From contig JBAYNB010000043.1 in assembly GCA_041679005.1 (NCBI GenBank), forward strand, positions 1 through 7,960: a DNA stretch of 7,960 bases, in the 5' to 3' direction. Of this stretch, positions 1 through 5,265 are shown in pieces. A program made the translations under genes and the position numbers. Below the pieces are notes generated by a model. The model ran no database searches and was not told where the DNA came from. It saw nothing but the letters and a program-made list of their open reading frames with translations. The DNA is from ARS1285 sp041679005. GTDB taxonomy: Archaea > Nanobdellota > Nanobdellia > Pacearchaeales > GW2011-AR1. Every line of letters begins with the position of its first letter. Within the stretch, counting starts at the first letter, position 1.

Positions 1-1
1 A

Positions 2-1267
2 CTAGGAGTTCAAAATACTTATTTTCCATTATTTATACCAGAAAAATTCCTGACAAAAGAAAAAGAACATGTTGAAGGATTTTCTCCAGAAGTTGCTTGG
101 GTAACTCAAGCAGGAGACACAAAACTAAGCGAAAGATTAGCAGTTCGTCCAACATCTGAAACAATCATGTATCCTTCTTATTCAAAATGGATTAGAAGTT
201 GGAGAGATTTACCTTTAAAATATAATCAATGGAATAATGTAGTAAGATGGGAATTTAAACATCCAGTTCCATTTTTAAGAACAAGAGAATTTTTATGGAA
301 TGAACTTCACACAGTTCTTTCAACAGAAAAAGAAGCATTAGATGAAGGAAAAGAAATAATCTCTGCCTACAAAGATGTTTGTGAGAACTATTTAGCTCTT
401 TATGGAGTGTATGGTAAAAAAACAGAAAAAGAAAAATTTGCAGGAGCAGTCTCTTCACAAAAATTACATTATGTTATGCCTAATGGAAAAGCAATTGAAG
501 GTCCTTGTTTTCATTATGATGGACAAAACTTTGCAAAAGCCTACGATATAAAATTTTTAAATAAAGAAGGTAAAGAAGAATTTGCTTTTCAAAATACCTA
601 TGCTATATCTACAAGAATGTTAGGAGTTATGTTCGCAATTCATTCTGATGAAAAAGGTTTAATTCTTCCTCCAAAAATTGCACCAAATCAAGTTGTTATT
701 ATTCCAATATTATTAGAAGACAGTAAAATAAAAGTTCTAAAAGTTGCAAAAGAAATAGAAAAAGAGTTAGAAGAATTTAGCCCAAAACTAGATGATAGAG
801 AAGAATATCGTCCAGGTTTTAAGTTTAATGAATATGAACTAAAAGGAATTCCATTAAGAATTGAAATAGGCCCAAGAGATTTAGAGAAAAATGAAGTTAT
901 CCTAACAAGAAGAGATACTAAAGAAAAAAAATCAATTAAAATTATAAATCTAAAAAAAGAAGTTAAAATCATACTTGAAGATATTCAAAAATCTTTGTTT
1001 AATAAATCTAAAAAAATATTTGAATCAAAATTAGAAGAAACAAATTCATTAGATAAATTAAAATCAATAATAAATGAAAAAAGAATAGGAATTGTTCCAT
1101 TATGTAAAGAACAATCTTGTGAAGATACTCTAAAATCAGAAACAGGTGGAGCAAAAGCCATTTTCATTTCAGACAAAGAAAAGCACAAAGACAAAATAAA
1201 ATCAGAGAAATGTATTATCTGCAATAAAAAGGCAGATTATTTTGTTTATGTTGCTAAGACGTATTAG
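2..1267 (+). CDS. proS: Prolyl-tRNA synthetase, archaeal/eukaryotic type (5' end outside window)
   Basis: Charges tRNA-Pro with proline in the cytoplasm. The open frame runs in from the window edge at base 2, so the ATG at 167 is internal (codon 56 of the visible part). About 421 residues are visible, and comparison with the usual ~480 suggests 50-60 are missing. Visible landmarks in order: motif 1 region (GVQNTYFPLFIP), the RPTSET segment, motif 2 region (VVRWEFKHP...LRTREFLWNE), the class II motif 3 region (ISTRMLGVMFAIHSDEKG, then LPPKIAPNQVVIIPI), an anticodon-binding domain with IPLRIEIGPRDLEKNEV, and the C-terminal zinc module. That module has two cysteine pairs (PLCKEQSC and CIIC), and the protein ends in Tyr, as archaeal-type ProRS does. 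The TAG stop overlaps the stop of the converging membrane-protein gene. Its identity is secure; only the start is unknown. Confidence 0.97.
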   Translation, partial: LGVQNTYFPLFIPEKFLTKEKEHVEGFSPEVAWVTQAGDTKLSERLAVRPTSETIMYPSYSKWIRSWRDLPLKYNQWNNVVRWEFKHPVPFLRTREFLWNELHTVLSTEKEALDEGKEIISAYKDVCENYLALYGVYGKKTEKEKFAGAVSSQKLHYVMPNGKAIEGPCFHYDGQNFAKAYDIKFLNKEGKEEFAFQNTYAISTRMLGVMFAIHSDEKGLILPPKIAPNQVVIIPILLEDSKIKVLKVAKEIEKELEEFSPKLDDREEYRPGFKFNEYELKGIPLRIEIGPRDLEKNEVILTRRDTKEKKSIKIINLKKEVKIILEDIQKSLFNKSKKIFESKLEETNSLDKLKSIINEKRIGIVPLCKEQSCEDTLKSETGGAKAIFISDKEKHKDKIKSEKCIICNKKADYFVYVAKTY

Positions 1268-1614
1268 ATTCGATGCAATAAGTATTTACCTCTTAACCAG
1301 CAAAGAATAGAAAATATAGTTAACAAAAGCCCTAAATCAATTAAATATTTCCAAAGATCCAAATTACCCATAGTCATTTCTGCATAATAACTTAAGACAT
1401 TTCCTGTTAAATTTTGATAAGCAGTTAAATTACAAATATTATCACAGCTTTTAGTAGAAGCATCTACTACTAAATTTACTCCTGAATTTAAATTTGATGT
1501 AGCTAATGACCAAGAGATTCCTGCAGAAGTGAAAGAGAATCCAGCCAATATGATTAAGATTTGTGCTAAGACAAACCAACTTTTTGCTATTTCAAATGAC
1601 TTATTCATTTCCAT
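1264..1614 (-). CDS. Small two-helix membrane protein, unknown function
   Basis: I do not recognise this 116-aa protein. It has a short charged N-terminus (MEMNKSFEIAK), a hydrophobic helix at about residues 13-33, a polar loop of about 50 residues, and a second helix at about 88-107 followed by a basic tail (RGKYLLHRI). By the positive-inside rule both termini should be cytoplasmic and the loop outside. The loop carries a close cysteine pair (C57, C61) and two N-L-T sequons (62-64, 68-70), so a disulfide or glycan is possible but unproven. The stop codon overlaps the proS stop by 4 nt (tail to tail). Two starts are possible (M1, or M3 six bases downstream). There is no SD site, and a weak TATA-like TTTAAA sits about 24 nt upstream of the ATG. 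It could be transcribed alone or by read-through from the 88-aa gene 63 nt upstream. Confidence 0.72.
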   Translation of the reverse strand: MEMNKSFEIAKSWFVLAQILIILAGFSFTSAGISWSLATSNLNSGVNLVVDASTKSCDNICNLTAYQNLTGNVLSYYAEMTMGNLDLWKYLIDLGLLLTIFSILCWLRGKYLLHRI

Positions 1615-1635
1615 TTCAGTTAATAGTGTTTTAAC

Positions 1636-1641
1636 TTTAAA
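1636..1641 (-). promoter_or_regulatory. Weak TATA-like element for the 116-aa membrane protein gene
   Basis: TTTAAA is centred about 24-25 nt upstream of the ATG at 1614, which would give a nearly leaderless transcript. It touches the end of the 35-bp direct repeat copy at 1638-1672. In DNA this AT-rich, such a match is weak evidence. Confidence 0.3.
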
Positions 1642-1672
1642 GAATTATCTATTTTTCCACAAATCCTTTCTT
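1638..1672. repeat. 35-bp direct repeat, copy A
   Basis: This stretch matches 1988-2022 at 31 of 35 positions without gaps, exactly 350 bp apart. It begins 6 nt past the stop of the 88-aa gene and ends 24 nt before the start of the 116-aa gene. On the minus strand it reads as the codons K K G F V E K followed by TAG and eleven bases that are identical in both copies. The tail frame here is -1 relative to the 88-aa gene. Confidence 0.85.
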
Positions 1673-1677
1673 CCATC

Positions 1678-1944
1678 TTATTTTATAATTAATCCTTTGT
1701 TCTGAAGTTTTCTTATAAATTCAGGATTCCACGTCCAAACAAGTTTTCCATCTTTGTCTATAATTATTTTATTTGATTTTTCTAAATAATCAAGTATAAC
1801 TAAAAATGTTTGATACATCATTTTCCTAGGCAATTTATTCCATAATTGATATCTCCCAAGTTCTCCTGAATATTTTTCTAAAGTTTCTTCTACCATTAAC
1901 ACACTTTCAAGTGTAGGGCTATGCATTATCGTTTTGTTTTCCAT
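1678..1944 (-). CDS. Small putative winged-helix protein (88 aa), function unknown
   Basis: This compact soluble protein has alternating helical segments, the stretch YQLWNKLPRKMMYQTF, a helix LVILDYLEKSNK, and a beta-hairpin-like wing IIIDKDGKLVWTWNPE. That pattern fits a small archaeal winged-helix fold, and I recall similar unnamed proteins in other archaea, but I cannot name the family. DNA binding, or an antitoxin-like role, is inference only; no toxin partner is visible beside it. M1 is preferred over the internal M7 because a TATA-like TTTAAATA lies about 28 nt upstream of M1, consistent with a leaderless mRNA, and neither Met has an SD site. It stands 105 nt downstream of dhs on the same strand and is followed by copy A of the 35-bp repeat. 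A -1 slip near its stop would add a ten-residue tail ending KKGFVEK. Confidence 0.8.
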   Translation of the reverse strand: MENKTIMHSPTLESVLMVEETLEKYSGELGRYQLWNKLPRKMMYQTFLVILDYLEKSNKIIIDKDGKLVWTWNPEFIRKLQNKGLIIK

Positions 1945-1968
1945 CTTATATATACTTATATAAGAGAT

Positions 1969-1976
1969 TATTTAAA
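1969..1976 (-). promoter_or_regulatory. TATA-like box of the 88-aa gene
   Basis: TTTAAATA on the minus strand is centred about 28 nt upstream of the ATG at 1944. Archaeal TATA boxes sit about 26-27 nt before the start of transcription, so the transcript would begin at or next to the ATG. The same octamer occurs at a similar distance upstream of the DHH phosphoesterase gene. Confidence 0.55.
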
Positions 1977-1987
1977 TCTTTTGATAA

Positions 1988-2022
1988 TAAAGAATTATCT
2001 AATTCTCAACAAACCCTTTCTT
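1988..2022. repeat. 35-bp direct repeat, copy B
   Basis: Second copy of the repeat at 1638-1672, 27 nt past the dhs stop codon and 43 nt before the 88-aa start. On the minus strand it encodes K K G F V E N followed by TAG. That frame is the dhs frame continued past its TAA stop: sixteen open codons, VYNNERKFEKKGFVEN, then TAG. All four differences from copy A fall on third codon positions of this frame. Confidence 0.85.
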
Positions 2023-2049
2023 CTCAAACTTCCGCTCGTTATTGTACAC

Positions 2050-3027
2050 TTATTTTTCACTCGCGAAAGTTTTCGCCACAATCAAAGGAAAAACAATTGT
2101 TGCATCTGCAAAGACCTTAACACTTTCAGCTTTCTTAGAAATCTTTCCCCATGAAACAGCCTCATCAGGCATTGCACCACTATCAGAACCATCAAACTCT
2201 TGAGCAGTATTTATGTAAACAGCATAATCAGCCCCATTTCTATACATATTTGCATTACAAATAGAATGCTTAACAACTCCTCCGCCTAAGATTATAATTC
2301 CTGTTTTATCTTTTCCAATTGTTGAATTATTAAATTCAGTTACATCCTCAACAATATCTAATTTAAAATTTTTATTCTTAAAACTATAAAAATAAATCAT
2401 ATCCCCTAAACTTCCATCCATTATTGCAGGGCAGTAAACAGGAATATTATTTTTATAAGCCCAATAATAAATACTTTCTTTGTTATTAATTTCTTTTCCT
2501 AAGATTTTGATTAAATCAGAAGGAATTTTTATTTGTTCATGATATTTTTCCAAGATAGGCATAACAAAATCTTCAAAATCACAATATCTATTATTTGGAA
2601 TAAGAACATTTCCTGCTCGATTAATTCCTTTATCTCTTAATTCACTTCCTTTTAATTTAAAATCACCTAGTTTAAAATCACCTAAACATTTAATAAAATC
2701 TTCTTCAATTCCACCAGCAGTTGTTATAAGGTAATCAATCATCTTGTGTTCAGTCAAATATCTAATAATCTCGCGATTACCAGTAGTTACCATATTTGAA
2801 GTATACCCTAAATAAATAAATGCTTTATCTTTTCTCATTTTTTTAATAATCTCAACAGCCCTACCCAAATTAGTTGCCTGAGCTCCAGTAGTTAAATAAC
2901 AATCTAACATTTTAGAATAATCAACTCCTTTATTAAAATCATATCCTTTAATAGAAAGTCCTTTAACTTCTTCGCTTTCTCTTATCAAGTTTTCTCTTGC
3001 AATTTTTTCGTCTTTTGAAGTTTTCAT
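2050..3027 (-). CDS. dhs: Deoxyhypusine synthase
   Basis: Catalyses the NAD-dependent transfer of the butylamine group of spermidine to one lysine of translation factor aIF5A, the first step of (deoxy)hypusine formation in the cytoplasm. The 325-aa length is normal for archaea. Family signatures run throughout: TTGAQATN (46-53), LGYTSNMV, TTAGGIEED (102-110), GINRAGNVLIPN, LGKEINNKES with YYWA, DGSLGDM (204-210), GGGVVKH (248-254), NTAQEFDGSDSGA (273-285) and DEAVSWGKI (288-296). Lys295 matches the catalytic lysine of the human enzyme. No key residue looks lost. The start has no SD site, and the M1 choice is supported only by the next possible start being far inside. The frame stays open for sixteen codons after the TAA stop and contains repeat copy B, so an ancestral longer C-terminus is possible. 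The aIF5A gene is not in this window. Confidence 0.97.
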   Translation of the reverse strand: MKTSKDEKIARENLIRESEEVKGLSIKGYDFNKGVDYSKMLDCYLTTGAQATNLGRAVEIIKKMRKDKAFIYLGYTSNMVTTGNREIIRYLTEHKMIDYLITTAGGIEEDFIKCLGDFKLGDFKLKGSELRDKGINRAGNVLIPNNRYCDFEDFVMPILEKYHEQIKIPSDLIKILGKEINNKESIYYWAYKNNIPVYCPAIMDGSLGDMIYFYSFKNKNFKLDIVEDVTEFNNSTIGKDKTGIIILGGGVVKHSICNANMYRNGADYAVYINTAQEFDGSDSGAMPDEAVSWGKISKKAESVKVFADATIVFPLIVAKTFASEK

Positions 3028-3200
3028 TTTAATTTTATAGTATTTATCATTAATAAAATATACTAAAGAATAAAGTATGAACTAAGATTAATAAACTGGT
3101 ATTGCCAAAGCATCCATTATCAAACTTAATTTGTTCATAAAATAAATTGATATTTTACCCTATATAAATGTTTATTAAATAAAAAATTAGAATAAATTTC
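3028..3200. other. Divergent intergenic region between dhs and the 97-aa membrane protein gene
   Basis: These 173 nt contain promoters for both directions and no open frame or RNA gene that I can support. The dhs side has only ill-defined AT-rich candidates (for example CTATAAAA too close to the ATG, and TTTTATTA about 27 nt upstream). The plus-strand side has a clearer TATATAAA. Confidence 0.5.
3161..3168 (+). promoter_or_regulatory. TATA-like box of the 97-aa/34-aa gene pair
   Basis: TATATAAA is centred about 36 nt upstream of the ATG at 3201, which predicts a leader of about ten bases. A second candidate, TTTATTAA (3171-3178), is about 26 nt upstream and would make the mRNA leaderless. 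No SD site precedes this ATG. Confidence 0.45.
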
Positions 3201-3494
3201 ATGAGATATGGGGATATATTAATTAGTTCTGTAATAGGTTTAATAGTTAATCTATTTTCAGTATATTTACTAACTTTAGGGAAGATAAATATAAATTCAT
3301 TAATTGTTATACTAACTGGATCTATTGTATTAATAATAATTATAGGATTCCAATCAAAGATTAATGAAGTTATTGAAGGAGTAGAAAATCAAAGGATAGA
3401 ACAAATAAAGTTAAAGGAAAAGCTTAAAATATACGAACAACTAATAGGTATGAAAGGGGATATAAAAGAACTACAAAAAAGGTGTAAATTATGA
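3201..3494 (+). CDS. Small membrane protein with a coiled-coil tail (97 aa), unknown function
   Basis: I do not recognise this protein. It has two hydrophobic helices at about residues 6-26 and 32-50, joined by a short GKININ turn. A 45-residue charged segment follows (from about 52), rich in E, K, Q, I and L, that looks like an amphipathic or coiled-coil cytoplasmic arm. The arm could oligomerise or bind a partner. The gene is isolated on the plus strand between two minus-strand blocks and overlaps the next small gene by ATGA, so the two products are probably made together. Small membrane gene pairs like this occur in integrated elements, but no integrase or attachment site is visible. Confidence 0.72.
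   Translation: MRYGDILISSVIGLIVNLFSVYLLTLGKININSLIVILTGSIVLIIIIGFQSKINEVIEGVENQRIEQIKLKEKLKIYEQLIGMKGDIKELQKRCKL
3481..3484 (+). promoter_or_regulatory. Shine-Dalgarno site for the 34-aa gene
   Basis: GGTG (in the context AAAGGTG) lies six bases before the ATG at 3491 and inside the end of the 97-aa coding sequence. It supports translation of the very short downstream frame. Confidence 0.6.
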
Positions 3495-3595
3495 GCAGAA
3501 AAAATGATCCTGTGGATATGGTATTAGACATAATAAAAATAGGTATAATAGTAATAATAGGTTTTATTATAATTAAAGCAGTTTTATCTATATGA
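3491..3595 (+). CDS. Single-helix membrane microprotein (34 aa)
   Basis: This short frame starts at the ATG that overlaps the preceding TGA as ATGA. The 34-residue product has a polar N-terminus (MSRKNDPVDM) and one hydrophobic helix at about residues 14-33, made almost entirely of Ile, Val and Leu with glycines at 18 and 24, ending in AVLSI. It is preceded by an SD-like AAAGGTG with a spacing of six bases. Overlap, SD site and a clean hydrophobic helix together suggest a real gene translated with the 97-aa protein, perhaps as a subunit of the same membrane assembly. The role is unknown. In AT-rich DNA, Ile-rich frames can arise by chance, which limits confidence. Confidence 0.55.
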   Translation: MSRKNDPVDMVLDIIKIGIIVIIGFIIIKAVLSI

Positions 3596-3664
3596 AAAAC
3601 AATATAAAAGTTTATCCCAAGCTAAAAAATACTCCTGCATAACTAAGATTATAACATTATAAAC

Positions 3665-3704
3665 AAAAAAAGAAATTTAGGTTAAAACTTGTTTTCCTAA
3701 ATTT
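3665..3704 (-). terminator. Hairpin plus T tract downstream of the DHH gene
   Basis: Arms AAATTTAGG (3673-3681) and CCTAAATTT (3696-3704) are perfect inverted repeats. Inside them AAAAC and GTTTT (3684-3688 and 3691-3695) pair again around a TT loop, with a two-base bulge between the stems. Read on the minus strand, the hairpin begins 19 nt after the DHH stop and is followed directly by C and seven Ts, the layout of an intrinsic terminator. On the plus strand it would lie about 77 nt after the 34-aa stop and could serve both converging units. Archaea usually terminate at T tracts alone, so the hairpin may instead protect or process the 3' end. Confidence 0.65.
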
Positions 3705-3722
3705 ATTATTCAATAAAAAGTT

Positions 3723-4787
3723 TTATCCAACCAACTCATCTACTCTTTTTTTAAACAGAGGTAGGTCACTGACATTCATTCTAGCTCCAGTAGCATGCTC
3801 ATGCCCTCCACCAACAGCCCCAGGAATATTTTTAATTGCTTCAAGAGTAATCTTTCTAATATCAATATCTCTTGCTCTTAAAGAAAGATTTGCAATGTCT
3901 GTGCTCAGATAAGCAACTATGATAATTTTCTTAGGAAACTCATGACTTAATTGGTTTGCCAGATTAGCACTTAAACTCAAGTCTCCACTGTACTGAAAAT
4001 AAATCATTTTGTCACCAATAGATTTTCTTGCTTTTTTCAAAATTCTCTGGTATTTCTCATTGAGTTCACTAGACCTCTTTAAAATCTGCTTTGTAGAAGT
4101 GTTCTCTTCTAAAACATCCATAGGCCCCTTAACTTTCATCATAAATTTCATTAGACTGACAACATTAGTGGTTGTATCTTTTAAAGAAAAATCCAAAATT
4201 CTTGCGATTCTTCCTATTTCAGAGTCATAAAATACATCAAAAGGAGTTTTAGGATTTTTTTTACTCAACTCAGGATATTTTTTTTCAAACTCATTATAAA
4301 AATCAGGCATATAATAATCACTAATAGAACCAATTACAGCAAGCCAAAGGTCTTCTTTTTTATTAGTAATTTTATAACATAAATAAGAAACAGGTTCGTT
4401 TGTTTTATTATTATGAAAAGGATTATAATAACTGATTAAAGAAGGCTGACTTGTCAGAGGAATATTGGTTTCTTTATAACTAACATCATGATGGTCAATC
4501 CAAACAACAGGTAATCCATCTGTTTCAACCATCTCTAAAAAATCTTTTTCAGCAACAGGAATATCTAAAATAAAAATATAATCGGGTTTTAATTCCTCAA
4601 CCCTTTTATGATAAGTTTTACTCAAATTATGTGATCCTTTAACTGCAATTCCCCTTCCTCTTTCAATAAACCTCCTTAATAACAAAAAACTCATTAAACC
4701 ATCATTATCATTATCAAAAAAAAATAAAGGATTTTGAGCCTTTTCAAGATGTTCTCTTATTTCACTAATTTGTGTTTCAGTTAGCAT
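3723..4787 (-). CDS. DHH-DHHA1 family phosphoesterase (RecJ-like/nanoRNase/c-di-AMP phosphodiesterase group)
   Basis: A 354-aa cytoplasmic metal-dependent phosphoesterase. Motif I is FFDNDNDGL (Asp25, 27, 29), motif II ILDIP (Asp75), motif III IDHHD (Asp98-His99-His100, the DHH signature) and motif IV GSISDYY (Asp157). The C-terminal DHHA1 domain ends with GGGHEHATGARM (from about 326), the substrate-binding glycine/histidine loop. All expected manganese ligands are present. Stand-alone proteins of this architecture cleave short oligonucleotides, pAp or cyclic dinucleotides, while archaeal RecJ-like members act on nucleic acids. Sequence alone does not separate these. The neighbouring diadenylate cyclase makes c-di-AMP (or pApA) a reasonable substrate guess. 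The start lacks an SD site and has a TATA-like TTTAAATA about 25 nt upstream, suggesting its own leaderless transcript despite lying 46 nt behind the 143-aa gene. Confidence 0.93.
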   Translation of the reverse strand: MLTETQISEIREHLEKAQNPLFFFDNDNDGLMSFLLLRRFIERGRGIAVKGSHNLSKTYHKRVEELKPDYIFILDIPVAEKDFLEMVETDGLPVVWIDHHDVSYKETNIPLTSQPSLISYYNPFHNNKTNEPVSYLCYKITNKKEDLWLAVIGSISDYYMPDFYNEFEKKYPELSKKNPKTPFDVFYDSEIGRIARILDFSLKDTTTNVVSLMKFMMKVKGPMDVLEENTSTKQILKRSSELNEKYQRILKKARKSIGDKMIYFQYSGDLSLSANLANQLSHEFPKKIIIVAYLSTDIANLSLRARDIDIRKITLEAIKNIPGAVGGGHEHATGARMNVSDLPLFKKRVDELVG

Positions 4788-4808
4788 TTTTTAGATTATT
4801 ATTACTCT

Positions 4809-4816
4809 TATTTAAA
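4809..4816 (-). promoter_or_regulatory. TATA-like box of the DHH phosphoesterase gene
   Basis: TTTAAATA on the minus strand is centred about 25-26 nt upstream of the ATG at 4787, in the 46-nt gap after the 143-aa gene. It would allow the phosphoesterase to be transcribed independently of disA. It is the same octamer as in front of the 88-aa gene. Confidence 0.5.
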
Positions 4817-4833
4817 TTATCTCTTTTTAATTT

Positions 4834-5265
4834 CTACTTTCTTATTTTGTTAATTAAATAATAACTCTTAAATAAAGCTTTATGTTCTTTTTTCAAATCC
4901 ATCTTAGAAGAATTAATAACTTTCTTTTTTATTAAGCTATTAATGACCCTAAATCCAAAAAATAAGATAAAGACAAATAAAACTATTATTAGGATTATCA
5001 AAAGATTATTTTCATTTAATTTAAGTCTATAGTCTAGATTAAAAGCTATCAAAAAAAAGATAAAAAAAGATAAAGCTAATAAAAACAAAATTAGCCATTT
5101 AGGTCTTTTAAAGGTTCTATGATTGGGCAAATATCGAGAAATAACTCTCCCGTTTTTGTCTCTATAAGATTTATAATAATAAGGTCCACAAAGTTTTCCG
5201 TTTCGTTTTATATATCTTTTATATACCACTTTTATTTTCACAGAATTTCTATATTTTTTTCCCAA
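4834..5265 (-). CDS. Two-helix membrane protein with N-terminal CGPYYYKSYRD motif (143 aa)
   Basis: The N-terminal soluble part is very basic and aromatic (KVVYKRYIKRNGKLCGPYYY, then KSYRDKNGRVISRYL). The short pattern G-P-Y-Y-Y-x-x-Y-R-[DE]-x-x-G resembles a motif I recall from small archaeal and bacterial proteins of unknown role. Two hydrophobic helices follow at about 57-76 and 88-108, then a lysine-rich tail. The chosen frame starts with TTG inside the 3' end of disA (17-nt overlap). A GTG at 5241, 7 nt after the disA stop, is an equally possible start and would remove eight residues; neither has a clear SD site. Sitting between a cyclic-dinucleotide synthase and a phosphodiesterase candidate, it might be a membrane effector or anchor for that system, but this rests on position only. 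Confidence 0.68.
   Translation of the reverse strand: MGKKYRNSVKIKVVYKRYIKRNGKLCGPYYYKSYRDKNGRVISRYLPNHRTFKRPKWLILFLLALSFFIFFLIAFNLDYRLKLNENNLLIILIIVLFVFILFFGFRVINSLIKKKVINSSKMDLKKEHKALFKSYYLINKIRK

Noticed and set aside
1678..1944. Toxin-antitoxin pair with the 88-aa protein as antitoxin
   Set aside because: No toxin-like partner is next to it; the neighbours are dhs and a two-helix membrane protein without toxin motifs.
1988..2012. Short palindrome AGAATTA-GA-TAATTCT after dhs as a terminator
   Set aside because: The stem is not preserved in the sister repeat copy at 1638-1672, so the repeat is not conserved for that hairpin.
1921..2154. 77-aa plus-strand frame across the dhs end
   Set aside because: It runs antisense through dhs and the 88-aa promoter, with no coding-like composition or start signal.
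2656..2685. 15-bp tandem duplication inside dhs coding for LGDFK twice
   Set aside because: The protein has the same length here as human DHS (CLAPTYLGEFSLRG), so it is not an inserted repeat; the likeness of the two halves is probably coincidental or old.
3596..3664. Possible small RNA between the 34-aa gene and the hairpin
   Set aside because: No promoter, C/D or H/ACA boxes, or stable fold can be seen; it reads as a plain AT-rich 3' region.
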